Below, in pieces: positions 1 to 10,345 of a stretch of DNA of 64,000 bases. Origin of the DNA: Piper betle (taxonomy: Eukaryota > Streptophyta > Magnoliopsida > Piperales > Piperaceae); NCBI GenBank assembly GCA_033002965.1, contig JAURVB010003513.1, forward strand, positions 62,001-126,000, in the 5' to 3' direction. The position numbers and the translations under genes are program-made. The notes below the pieces were generated by a model. The model made no database searches. It saw nothing but the letters and a program-made list of their open reading frames with translations, and was not told the DNA's origin. Numbering within the stretch: position 1 is the first letter of the stretch; every line of letters starts with the position of its first letter.

Positions 1-716
1 ACAGATTCTGCATGTGCTTACTTAATGCTGTAATCTATGCTAAGAGGGCATTAAAAACATCCATTTGTATAACTCATGATACATTTTTCCTTGATTTTCT
101 ATCATACATCATTTGATGGTATTTAGAAGCTAGCTTCTCCATTAGCTCATAAGCTTCATTATAATTCTTTTTCATGATGAATCCTCTTGTTGAAACATTA
201 AGAATAGACTTAGTTTAACTAATGCACCCATTGAAAAAGGTTTGAATTTGAACCCATAGTTGAATCTCATAATAAGAACACTTTCTTAACAAGTCTTTGA
301 ATCTCTCCCAAGTATCATAGAAGGATTCATTATCCATTTGGACAAATGAACTAATTCTATATATGGGCTGCACTATTAGGGATGGTGGGAAATATTTAAA
401 CGTAAACTTTCTTTTCATTTTAAACATCACAAGTTTTAGCTCAAAGTTGTTATTTAAAATCTGTGGCCTCTCAATACTAGGATTGAAATCTTCTAGCAGT
501 GGCAAAGCCACTTCTGCCAATGGTCTATTGCTTTTATCATGCTCAAGCTGACTTTGGTGCGCTGGACAAACTTGGTTACCCATGTTGTTGTTTTACAAAA
601 GCTTGCCCCATAGAGTTTTGTTCGACCAAGTTCTGATTTCGAATATTCTGGTTAACAAAAGCTTGATCTCAAATGTTTTGATTCCCAAAATTTTGTCGGT
701 TAAAATTATTAGTCAT
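1..716 (-). pseudogene. Athila-type gag, copy 1 (partial, disrupted)
   Basis: This is the N-terminal part of a Ty3/gypsy Athila gag, read on the minus strand and running off the left edge. The likely start codon is the complement of 714-716, just downstream of the primer-binding site. The stretch translated from 583 to 215 carries the conserved Athila gag block (FKYFPP, then DNESFYDTWERFKDLL, then a WVQIQTFFNG-like end). That block normally forms the capsid-like region. In-frame stops between 716 and 583, and after the block at about 215, show it is not functional. The same breaks occur in the second copy at 38250-39632, so they predate the separation of the copies. The body of this element lies outside the window. 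Confidence 0.85.
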
Positions 717-872
717 GGCTTACCTCCGCTCTTGTCTGATCCTTAAGTAAGTCTTTCAATTTTTGGATCAAAAGGACACAATCCTTCTTGTTGGGGCATT
801 TACATATACTACCTGAAAACACATTAAATATGTTTTCTAAAAAATAACTATCAACAAAGATAAAAATAAAGC

Positions 873-895
873 AAATCGCCAATAACGGTGCTAAA
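873..895 (-). promoter_or_regulatory. Degenerate tRNA-Asp-type primer-binding site, Athila copy 1
   Basis: Read on the minus strand, this segment matches the usual Athila primer-binding site (TGGCGCCGTTGCCGGGGA) at most positions. The differences are mostly transitions. It lies a few bases downstream of the putative LTR end at 900. The decay suggests weak priming. The identical decayed site at 39789-39811 shows that the changes are shared by both copies. Confidence 0.6.
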
Positions 896-899
896 AGCA

Positions 900-2379
900 T
901 GTTGTGCTATTTCAATGCATCGCACAAGTGCACCATCATATAAGTAATAAAGTGATAGGTGGGTATTATTCCCACCAGGATTTGATGTTCTATTGTATTG
1001 ATAATAGTTAGATTATTAAACCTACCGATCTATTCACAAAGAGTATATGACATGATGGAAATCTATTCTAAAATTAATAGTTAAAGTAAGGGCATGGAAA
1101 ATGTATAGTATTCTAACTTAGAAAATGATGCAACGACACGAAGACAAAAGCAATGTTAACATCGGTTCTCTTAATGAAAATATATGTGGGATAGATAATT
1201 TCACTAGGTTAATATGTAGCATATCTTGTTATGTTAATCAAGTTACACATAATTACAATTGATATCTAAGGGAATGAATTTAATTGTAACGGGCTTCCAA
1301 TTCTTATTACAACCTACTGCCCTAGCTTCATTTCATATTCTTGTGCAAACAAAACTAGGTTGGTGCATTACGATCAACCCCTTATATAGATATCTATGAT
1401 TCTAATGCATACTTACTGTTAAAACCATAAACTACTTCATCCATTGATATCATCGACTTGCTATTCTTCGGTCTTGATCAAGTCCCTTGATCAAGTTAGC
1501 TACTCCCTTAAAGCATTAAGAACAGGTATGAAGTAATCAACCCACAATCAGTGCAACAAGATAACACAAATAAGATAAATTTCATATCAACTAAAATCCA
1601 TCATACACAAAGATCACTACATTTACGCCATAAAAAAATACATCATGAAGCTCATAAAAGAAGACACCATTGTAAGAAGAGAAGAGAAAAGTTTTGCAAA
1701 TCTGTGACGATGAGGCCTTGGTATGAACTTCTCTTCTGTAATGTTGCTTCTTTGTCACTCAGCTATGACAACTACTTCTCTACAACCTTCAACTCCCCCT
1801 TCAGATCAGTAGTGTGGAGCTTGGGAGGATGAAAGGTGGTTTTCATCCTCCAAGACCTTCCTCTAATCTATGTATGGATATGTTCCTCCTATCTATGCCG
1901 ATCTCCCTTTATAATGTGAGTGAGTGTGTACATATATATCTGACGGAGGTAAAACTCTTCTCGATAACATGACAACTTCTTGGTAAGATCCTTCCTCTAA
2001 AGTACGGCAAGTGTTGACTCCATCATCCACACTTCTACTTATATATGCATCCTTATCCCCTTTTTGTCTCAACAAAGTTGGTGGAGTTGTCCTATAGAAT
2101 TCAAGTAATTACAATTAGATGTACATGTCAAACCGGTGGAGAAAATTTCCTTGCAACTTCTATCCCAACTACTGCACATGAGTATTTCTTTTAATCATTG
2201 ATGGTCGGTGGATGTGTTCCTTTCTTGCTCATTAAGGTGTTCATCTAATGGGAAAGACTTGGGTGGATTATGTAGACCTGTCCGAAAGGTGGGGACTAGG
2301 TGCAGGGGCAAATGTGCAGACTTCTTTTCATAGCTAAAAGCATGTGTGAGGGGCACGGTCCTAATGTCTAATTATGACA
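900..2379 (-). mobile_element. Athila 5' LTR, copy 1 (about 1.48 kb)
   Basis: The segment is flanked by TG at 900-901 and CA at 2378-2379, so on the minus strand it reads TG...CA. The inner end abuts the primer-binding site. The 1.48 kb length fits Athila LTRs. Homology with the copy at 39816-41294 ends at 2381, two bases past the proposed LTR edge, supporting this boundary. It contains CTTGATCAAG twice in close succession near 1475-1497. Short open frames inside it (for example 1551-1832) have no recognisable product and are treated as chance. Confidence 0.75.
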
Positions 2380-2398
2380 TGTGTGAGGGGCACGGTCC
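2341..2398. repeat. 21-bp direct repeat spanning the Athila LTR edge
   Basis: CATGTGTGAGGGGCACGGTCC occurs at 2341-2361 inside the LTR and again at 2378-2398 across its outer edge, with a period of 37 bp. Copy 2 near 41260-41296 has only one unit. Either the LTR edge slipped or duplicated, or the true LTR extends further than the shared homology. Confidence 0.75.
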
Positions 2399-2514
2399 CA
2401 ATTCATTTTGAGGTTAAAAATCGTCTCCCAGCTCATTCTGAGATTAGTGCCGACAAAGGCTATTAATTTGGGAAAATACAACATTTCATATAGATATACC
2501 AGTTTGGAAAAATA

Positions 2515-3179
2515 TAAAATTTAAAATAATTATACGGACAATACAACATTCCAAATAATTATACGGACAATATAACATTTCCATTAATTATAAGCACACA
2601 CATAGTAACACAGATAGTAATTTTAAAGGTGCGGCCCCGTGTTGGACTGAGTCAATTCCTTGACCCCGATTGACTTGCAGCGCATGGTGGTCGAATCTGG
2701 GCTCTGGCCGACCAGGGCTGCCAACAAGGAAAAGTACGACATTTCTAATGATTATATGGACAATACAACATTTCAAATGATTATACGCACAATATAACAT
2801 TTTAATTAATTATAAGCACACACATAGTAATTTTAAAGGTGCGGCCCGTGTCGGACTGAGTCAATTCCTTGACCCCGTTTGCGTTACAGCGCATGGTGGT
2901 CGAATCTGGGCTCAGGCCGACCAAGGCTGCCGACAAGGGAAAGTACAATATTTCAAATGATTATACAAACTATACAACATTTCAAATGATTATCGGACAA
3001 TATAACATTTTAATTAATTATAAGCACACACATAGTAACACACATAGTAATTTTAGAGGTACAACCCCGTGTCGGACTGAGTCAATTCCTTGACCACCAT
3101 TGCGTTACAACGCATGGTGGTCGAATCTAGGCTCAGGCAAACCAGGGCTGCCAACAAGGGAAATTTCAACATTTCAAAT
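2515..3179. repeat. Tandem repeat, three units of about 210-220 bp
   Basis: Three successive units begin with GGTGCGGCC or its variant at 2628, 2838 and 3058. Each has a GC-richer half (a GTCGGACTGAGTCAATTCC-type core, then GCATGGTGGTCGAATCT) and an AT-rich half with TTTCAAATGATTATACG and TAATTATAAGCACACAC. The units differ by small indels. Short open frames across them are incidental. I do not recognise the monomer. It could be a small satellite or a tandemly duplicated transposon fragment. Confidence 0.8.
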
Positions 3180-3240
3180 GCTTGGGTGAGAGTAGCACTA
3201 GGATGGGTGACCCCTTGGGAAGTCCTCATGTTGCACCCTA
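3180..3240 (+). pseudogene. 5S rRNA gene fragment (3' half)
   Basis: About 61 bases match the 3' half of plant 5S rRNA: CTTGGGTGAGAGTAG, then ACTAGGATGGGTGACC, then TGGGAAGTCCTC and TGTTGCACCC. The 5' half, including the A box, is absent, so it cannot be an active gene as it stands. It is joined directly to the tandem repeat on the left and a TRIM LTR on the right. The fragment may be processed or captured. A Cassandra-type LTR, which carries 5S sequence inside the LTR, was considered but does not fit the arrangement. Confidence 0.85.
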
Positions 3241-3242
3241 AT

Positions 3243-3721
3243 TGTGAGATCCCTCAACTTAGTCCCACATCTAATACCTACTGGGAGAAGATCATGTTTA
3301 TAAGTGGGAATGGCCTATAGATCTTTAACTTGGTTCACCATGTTTAAAGAAATGATTAGGCCTATTACGTTGCACTTTGGGTCAGGTCGTTACAAGTGGT
3401 ATCAGTGCAACCTGGTTCCGTGTTAGATGGTGGGCTAGACTAGGGACGTTGGCTAGGCTGCCGGTCACGGGCCAGAAAGGTCGTGGGGGCTAGAAAGGTC
3501 GTGGGCTAGGACTAGCAATGGGCCAAGTATAGGCATTTCGGGGATGAAATTTCCTAAGGTGGGTGGATTGTGAGATCCCTCAACTTAGTCCCACATCTAA
3601 TGCCTACTAGGAGAAGATCCTGTTTATAAGTGGGAATGAACTATAGATCTTTAACTTGGTTCACCATGTTTAAAGAAATGACTTAGGCCCATTATATTGC
3701 ACTTTGGGTTGGGTCGTTACA
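3243..3721 (+). mobile_element. TRIM family 1, full copy (LTR-internal-LTR)
   Basis: Two direct LTRs of about 152 bp (3243-3394 and 3569-3721) begin TGTGAGATCCCTCAACTTAG and end GGTCGTTACA. They flank about 174 bp of non-coding sequence. A primer-binding site resembling initiator tRNA-Met (TGGTATCAGTGC, one base off the usual form) starts at 3397. A purine-rich tract with AGGTGGGTGGA precedes the 3' LTR. There is no coding capacity, so movement would depend on enzymes from another element. I found no clear TSD. Confidence 0.85.
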
Positions 3722-5204
3722 AAACATGCACATTTTCCTCTCGTCATTCCCTCCTAAAATATTGATTCTTTCTCCTCGGACTTGAACTCCTACATGTAAA
3801 CTCAAAGTCAAAAAAAAAAAGGAGATCTAAATTTAGCTTATTTAACATTTTCATCCTACTATTCCAAAATTACAACAAATACCTATAAACTCAATAACTT
3901 GGCAATAAATCACTCATGTCTTAAAAAAGTAATTAATAAAATATGGCATAATTACATATTTGAGATGCTTATCATACCCTCAAAGTTTAGCTTTTACTAG
4001 TCTATCGAATCAATTCTACAAGCTTCTTTAATTTACGCAAACCATCCAATAAGTAAGTCATAAAATTTTCACTAAAGCTATATATACACCATTCTCTAAA
4101 CTCAAATGATTGATAATCCAAAGGCTTCATAACAAAACTACTTCTCATGAAAAGTTGCAAACAAATTCCTCATATTTCTAAGAGTAAATGTCTTCTTATC
4201 TTCTAACTCAACCCATATAAGTTTATACTACCATCAAATACACATAGATTAATATCTCCATAATTCTAAGTTTTGTTCTCCTATCGACAAAAGTAGGCTC
4301 CTCATTGATCAATTGGGATCTTAAAACTTTTCGTGTTTGTATTGGGCCTAGACTAAAGCTAAAAATGGTTAACAAGTTAACAAGAGACACACCTTAGCAC
4401 AAGATTCCTTCTAACTCTAAGACAAATTGAACCACAATATCCTTTGTATATGAAAACTTTGATAAAAATGATATGATACACACGGGGAGAGGGGAATGGT
4501 GAAACATTTACCTCTTATATGTCCAAGGGTCTCTTGGGGCTTTCAACCTCAAGACATACAATCCTAGGAGCTTTGCCTTGCTAGGAGTGGGCTAAGGCTA
4601 AGGAGGATGTGAGGAAGGAAGGGAGGAAGGGCAAGGCTAGAGAGGATAGGTAAAGGTTTAAAAGGGTGGAAATCAAGCCCCATTTATAGGTAAAAATCTG
4701 AACTCAGCGCAAGGGCACTGACAAGGCACGTTTGTGATGGCCTCTACCAACCTGGACAATGGTTAACCAACCTGGCCAGGCACACACTCTATTGAACTAA
4801 ACCGCACGTAAAGGTGGTCATGCAATTTGGGGCAAGGGCGCTGTTTACCTTTTTGCAGTGGCTAAAAATGAGGGAAAACTCTAATTTGGGAGCAAGGGCA
4901 TTGGCAAGGTTCCTTTGCATCAAAACTGGGACTTGAAAACCATAAGGCACCAGCAGAAGGGCACAACAGGGTGCCTTTGCCTTGCACTAGGTATAGTATT
5001 CATGCACCTAGTGTTTCACCTAAGGTGTCGATCACCCTACCGAACTGCACCATAGGTTTCATAGGGGCCAGGATCAACTAGAAGGATGCCAAACGTGTGG
5101 CAAAAAAACTAGACTGGCAAGTGACACAGTTCTAACATCTAAGTATGACTCGACAGGTCTCAAAATAATAGAAGCAATTAAATGTCGTAGATACATGCTA
5201 TTCC
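3722..5204. other. AT-rich spacer with probable LTR debris
   Basis: No gene is recognised. The segment from about 4300 to 5100 has the mixed purine-tract and CAAGGGC-rich style of a decayed LTR or untranslated retroelement region. The segment near 5130-5200, continued after the TRIM at 5581-5635, resembles 41285-41530, so the TRIM at 5205 interrupted that repeat. Confidence 0.4.
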
Positions 5205-5580
5205 ATCGGGTGTGTCTATAAACTTTCAACTTTGGCTAACTACTTTTAGAGAGATGACTTAAGCTCATTATTTTACACTTTGGATTGGTTCATTACAAAT
5301 AGTGTTTGAGCAACTTAGTTTTCTATTAGATGGAGTGAGCTAGATTAGGGACATAGTCTATGCTGCTCGTCACAGGTCAAAGGAGGATGTGGGCTAGGGC
5401 TAGTTATGGGCCAAGAATAGAAATTTTGAGGACTAAATTTCCTATGGTGGGTAAATTTTAGATCCATCAATTAATCCCTAATTTAATACGTATGAGGTAA
5501 GATTATATTTATAAATATGAATGAACTATAGATCTTTAATTTCAGCTACCTACTTTTGCACTTTGGGCTGGGTCGTTATA
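5205..5580 (+). mobile_element. TRIM family 1, decayed copy with truncated 5' LTR
   Basis: The 5' LTR is reduced to about 93 bp, ending CATTACA at 5297. The internal part keeps the degenerate primer-site region and the GGGCCAAGAATAG and AATTTCCTATGGTGGG landmarks. The 3' LTR runs from about 5457 to GGGTCGTTATA at 5580. It is more diverged than the copies at 3243 and 46225, so it is older. Confidence 0.7.
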
Positions 5581-6030
5581 GTCTAAATAAAAACCGAACC
5601 GATGCTAACACCATCGGGCAAAAGCCTAGGTTTTACACTCCTATTTTATTTTATTTTGTTTTTTCCTAAACTCCCCTGATTTATTTCTCCATTGTAAAAT
5701 TGCTATCCGCAATCACACTAATTACATCCTTCTTCATTAGATTTAACCTGCTTTAGGTCTTGAAAGTCAATTCATGTTCAATCAACAGTTGGACACAATT
5801 TTTTAATATGCCCACTTTTTGTAAACATTGAGCCGAATTTATGTACATGATTGTTGGAGATAGTTATTAGGTACCTCCACTGTTTGGGAACATCTAACTT
5901 AATCTTTATACATGAATGTTGGAAATATTCATGAGATTTATCTAATATTTAGGACCATTGAACCAAATTTGTGATCCTTGAAGTTAGGGATCATTTAAGA
6001 TATGATCGGGGAGAAGTCTTTTCTATCATC

Positions 6031-6040
6031 TATAAATAAG
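6031..6040 (+). promoter_or_regulatory. Probable TATA box of the defensin-like gene
   Basis: TATAAATAAG lies 230 bp upstream of the start codon, within otherwise AT-rich DNA. A transcript starting about 30 bp downstream would have a leader of roughly 200 bases. A second TATA-like string just before the start codon (6244-6249) is too close to serve. Confidence 0.45.
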
Positions 6041-6260
6041 ACCCCCTACATAAAGTTGAAGCATATAAAAAATTGAGAAGGCTAATTGTGAAAAGTTTGG
6101 TTTCTGAGGACATCTAATTAGTATATTCCGCTAAAAGGTACACAAAATAATTATATTTAATTTAGTTTACATAAACGAACCTCTATTATCCACAATTCTA
6201 TCAAGTTTACTTTGCTAAGCCACTTATTGTAGAGATTTATTAACTATAAAGATCATCAAA

Positions 6261-6592
6261 ATGGCCAAAGTTGGAGTGATGGGCCTCACTTTCCTCTTCA
6301 TGTTCTTGCTAATTGCTGGTAATTTAAAAGAGCACAGTTTCATTTCCTTTGAAGTTGTTGTTTAATCCTTAAATTACAATTATGTTTGATTTTAGCTACC
6401 TCTATTATAGGTTCCCTGTCTGTTGCATTTCCTACCTCAGCTAAGTGTTGCACATACTACGAAGAACCATTGTGTGATCCCGAATCGGCGGCCATGCATG
6501 ATAAGTGCGCGGTGAGTTGTCTCAAGGGATGCGATAGAGACGGCATTTGCGTGATTAAGGACAACAAACGGTACTGCTTCTGCAAGTGTTAG
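6261..6592 (+). CDS. Defensin-like secreted cysteine-rich peptide (two exons)
   Basis: The gene has exon 1 at 6261-6318, a GT-AG intron at 6319-6395 and exon 2 at 6396-6592, giving 84 residues. Residues 1 to about 35 form a hydrophobic signal peptide (MAKVGVMGLTFLFMFLLIA at its start), so the product should be secreted. The mature part of about 49 residues has ten cysteines (37, 38, 46, 57, 61, 65, 71, 80, 82, 84). They include a C-x3-C pair and a GIC...CFC gamma-core-like motif, as in plant defensin-like (CS-alpha-beta) peptides. An intron splitting the signal peptide is usual for that family. A second in-frame AG acceptor at 6410 would remove five residues. An AATAAT polyadenylation-like signal lies at 6643. 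The exact subfamily and role (defence or reproductive signalling) are not resolved. Confidence 0.8.
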
Positions 6593-7528
6593 AAAGCTGC
6601 AATGTAACCTCTAGCTGTTGTGACTAGAACAGCTTTGTCATCAATAATGAAATTAAATGGTGTTCAATTTTGTTTGTTTGATTCTTGTTTCCAATTTTTT
6701 GTTTTTTTTTCTAGGGCAACAATCCCTATTCATACAAGGAATTGAAAAATAACCTCCACGACCGTATACCAACCCCCCCGGGGAGCAGGCGCTAAAAATT
6801 TAATTAATTAAGGAGTGTTACATATTCACGTTATCGGTCAGACTTTCAGATTGTTACCAACGCTGGATGCTGTCATGCCATCAATCATCGCTTAGCCAAA
6901 GTGCACCAACTGGAATTTTTAGGTGGGTCCTTCTAGCTTACTTTAGGTGAAACCCTACAAAATGCACCCACTGTCTACTTTCTCCCTGCCAAACATGCGA
7001 CATCCTCTCCATCCTCCCTCTCTTAGAGCCGCACTTTAGTGGTATCCTCATCCTTAGTTAACTAAGGCGATGAAGATATATGTTCCCAAAGTGTTAATAT
7101 TATATGGATTCATGCAAGTTGTAACCCATCAGTAGAATTAGAGCCTTTAATTTGAGGGTTCTTGTTATGAAATTATACTTATGCCACTCGGTATAATTAT
7201 TTACGATTAGTAAATATTAGTATTCCGAAATTTTCATGATCATTGGTTGATAGTGTTCTAATTATTAATAGAATTAATAAATAGTAATAATAGTAATAGT
7301 AATAATAATAATAATAATTGTTTGTAAGGTGAAATTGCAAAACTACCCTCAAGGGGTGCAATTAATCATATATATATATATATATTGAAATTGCATTTTT
7401 ATTAAGTAATTAATAATAACCAATCTAGTTTTAATTTTCTATAATTTTTAGATTATTTTAATATTTATTAATTATTGTTGATCGTTTTGCCCCTGAGTAA
7501 TCTTTTGTGATTTATGTCCCCAATCTTC
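6593..7528. other. Spacer with AAT and TA microsatellites
   Basis: This holds the 3' untranslated region of the defensin-like gene, then AT-rich DNA. Microsatellites are AAT-type at 7282-7318 and (TA)n at 7368-7385. I see no gene and no 5' LTR or primer site for the copia remnant that follows. Confidence 0.6.
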
Positions 7529-8330
7529 ATGGCCTCAAAAGCAACTACAGCAGAACTGAGCAAGACAGAAAAGCTCAATGAAAATAATTTTTTAATATAG
7601 AAGAGACACATCCGCCATATTCTCGTCCAAGATCATCTTAACTGTGCTACAGATCAGGTGTGGCTGAACCACCTAAAAATGCTGAAGTAGACATTATTAT
7701 TACTTATGAAAAATATGCCAAAGATGACAATAAGGCATGGTCCATAATATTTACTTTTATGGAACCTAATGTGGAACTCTTGTTTGAGGATTATCCTAAT
7801 GCTTACGCTTTGTTTAAGAAAGTTGGCGAAAACAATGGAGAGACCTCTCAAGCCATATTTGGATGTTAGTGGCTCACTACAAAGGAATGAAGATGGAGGA
7901 AATTCATAATGTGATGGATCATATAAATGGCATGTTTGTCATTGCAAAGGAATTGGCCAGCTTGGGTTGTTCCATAACTTACCAATTCCAAGTCAAGACT
8001 ATGATAAGCAGTTTGCCAGCCTCTTGGGAATCTATTGTTGTCTGTATGAACCTGTCACATGTTGTTCTGAGTATGAATTCTCTCCCCACCAAGCCTAATA
8101 TTAAGGTTCAAAGGAGAGAAGAAAATTTGACAGAATGCATTAAGGCTCATATTAGATTTGGTTGCTTCTCTTTACGTACAAAATTTGATAGGTTTTTCAA
8201 ACCTCAAGGAGTTGTAAAACAGCAAGCATAGGTTATTTATGGATGACAACTCATTTTGTGTTATTCTAAGCATAGGTTCAATTCGTGTGTAACAAAAGAA
8301 TGGCGATAATTTTGTCTTAAAAGATATTCT
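7529..8330 (+). pseudogene. Ty1/copia gag remnant
   Basis: Reading from the start codon at 7529 gives a copia-style gag start (MASKATTAEL, then LNENNFL). The UBN2-type gag core continues in shifted frames at 7660-7869 (KAWSIIFTFMEPNVELLF) and 7863-8231 (ELASLGCSITYQFQVKTMISSLP, which resembles the usual region ending in L-P-x-x-[WY]). Stops and at least two frameshifts break it. The piece ends where a TRIM is inserted at 8331. Neighbouring copia protein sequence resumes after the TRIM. Confidence 0.7.
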
Positions 8331-8817
8331 TATAACGAATCGACCCAAAATGTGAACTAATCGACTTTTTCATTTATTCAAAAATAATTAATCAAGTTCA
8401 AGATCTATAGGTACATCCACACTTATATATTGGATCTAGTCTAAAAATGTGTTATATGTGAGACTCCTTTTTTATAGGTTATTACAGTCTACCCACCTTT
8501 AGAAAATTTTGTCAACGAAATTCTTTTCATAGGCTTTTCGGTTTCTCATATTTTCCCTTCTTTTTCCAAGAATTTTTGTCCACGGAATTCATTTCTTAGA
8601 CGTTGTCTTTCTTAGTCTAGCCCACTATTTAATACAATTCTAAGTCGGCTCTTATACCACATGTAATGAGTCGGCCCAATGTGCAAATTAATGGCCCTTG
8701 TTATTTTTTCAAAAGTAATTAACCTAATTGAAGAAAAATATGCACATACCCACTTATGTATTAAATCTTATCCTATGAAGTATTAGATGTGAGGCTATAT
8801 TTTTATAGATTTTTACA
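8331..8817 (-). mobile_element. TRIM family 1, old complete copy nested in copia, with TSD
   Basis: The LTRs are 8331-8486 and 8662-8817, in reverse orientation to the copy at 3243. The complement of the primer-binding site (GCTCTTATACCA) lies at 8648-8659. The 5-bp sequence ATTCT flanks the element on both sides (8326-8330 and 8818-8822). This TSD is good evidence of a real insertion into the copia element. Removing the insert rejoins copia gag to its downstream part. The LTRs are well diverged, so this is an old copy. Confidence 0.85.
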
Positions 8818-8822
8818 ATTCT

Positions 8823-9427
8823 TTGGGCACTTAATATGAAGAGGAATTTGATCTCAATCTCTCAACCAGATAAGAAGGGGTTTGAGACTAGATTTATTTT
8901 TGGTAAGGCCAATGTGAACCATAAAAAATGTTTTATTTTCCAGTACTTTGCCTTATGGGTAATACAAAATCAAAGTTTCTTCTAATGATGACAATAAAAT
9001 GGTTGATTCTGAGTTTATTGCTTGTTTATCAATTATTAGTTCATTAATATGGCAATTGAGATTAGGTTATGTTAATATGAATAAAATATGCCCAATGATT
9101 AGTATTGGTTATTGCCTAAATTAAATAACGAGTTTCATGTGTGTGAGAATTGTTGGTAAGCTAAAATCAAGAGGGCTTCCTTGGGAAAGAGGGTTGAATC
9201 TCTATTGAAGGCTGTTCACAAAGATATATGTGGTCCTATTATTGTGAAGACACATAAAGGTATATCTTATTTTATAATATTTATTGATTGTTTTTTCTAG
9301 TAAAGATATGTGCATTTAATTCCTAAATAGTTTTATATCTTGTATAAGTTTAAAATTTGAAACTTGAGTTATAAAATCAACTTGGTATGAATATTAAAAT
9401 TTTAAGGTCTAATAGAGGTAGATAGTA
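8823..9427 (+). pseudogene. Ty1/copia pre-integrase and integrase remnant
   Basis: Short in-frame stretches match the copia gag-pre-integrase and integrase order. RLGYVNMNKI is the zinc-finger lead-in, CENCW comes from the zinc finger, and VHKDICGPI with ISYFIIFID comes from the start of the integrase core. Near 9365-9425, NQLGMNIKILRSNRG is the next conserved core segment. Many stops show it is dead. It is cut at 9430 by an unrelated LTR, and no copia reverse transcriptase is visible in the window. Confidence 0.7.
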
Positions 9428-9429
9428 TA

Positions 9430-10345
9430 TGTAAAATCCATGTCGTTTGACTTAGAATTTTATTTTTTGTTTGGTTTGGTTCAACCTTTGTTTTGATCCA
9501 ATTTGCCTTTTGGGTCGATTTGGTCTAGCTTAGTTTTTGGCTCTCAATTCTAGGCAGACTTGGTGTTGCTCGTGCCTTAGTTTGGAAGGTTTTGGCTCAT
9601 GTGGCTGCCTATTGGTGTAGTTTTACTCGGCATGCGTTATGTTTTAGAATTAGTTAATATGATTGTTTACACGTTAGAGTGGTCGTTTAAGTGGGGGGGG
9701 GGAGTTGTCATGCATTTAGTATCAAAATGTTATCAAATACTTAAGTTGATATGACATTTAGCTTGTTATCACACCCCTTCCTAATAGTCTTCTACTTTAT
9801 GTACGTGACCAATTTGATACTCATTTAATGATTTCTTTGGAGTTGTACCATTTCAAAAGTCAAGAACTTTGTGTAAGTATAATTTAGATAGAGCTATAAA
9901 GATATCATGAGTCATGTCACATTAATAGATCATACCACAGATGGGTCATGTCTATTAATTATACATACATTCATATACACCTCTTTATTTCCCTAAACCA
10001 AGATTCATTGTCTTCTTATTTCCTTGTCTTATCATTTATCTATAAAAAAATTTGATTTTATAAACAATCTTTCTACCCTGAATTCCAAATTGTTTCTATC
10101 ATCCTTCCACATTTTGTTGAATTTTCACAACATTACTGTCCATTGGAGTTCGCCAAAATTTGCCATCCAAGTTGGTTGCACATCTAGGTACGTGTACGTC
10201 ATTTAATTCTGGTCATTTATATGTCGTGTTTAATAACCCTCGAGGATGAGATCTTTGAGTTATTTTCGAAAACCAAAATATTTATTGTAAGTTGTCTTCT
10301 TTCTAAAGGCCTATTAATATTATTATTCCTTACCTAAGCCTAACA
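9430..10345 (+). mobile_element. Chromovirus-type LTR inserted in copia
   Basis: The segment starts TGTAAAATCC, is recognisably homologous to 16587-17621 in the same orientation, and loses homology after CCTTACCTAAGC. It interrupts the copia integrase. It carries the block CCCTCGAGGATGAGATC near 10237, which recurs in most LTRs of this window. It may be a solo LTR, or the start of a longer interrupted 5' LTR that ends at 12505. I cannot decide between these from the sequence. Confidence 0.65.

Noticed and set aside
1551..1832. A basic, histidine-rich open frame present in both Athila LTRs.
   Set aside because: It lies inside the LTR, and its duplication follows from duplication of the element; no family is recognised.
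3180..3394. A Cassandra element, because 5S rRNA sequence lies next to a TRIM LTR.
   Set aside because: In Cassandra the 5S sequence is within the LTR and present in both copies. Here it lies outside, occurs once and is only a half gene; other TRIM copies in the window lack it.
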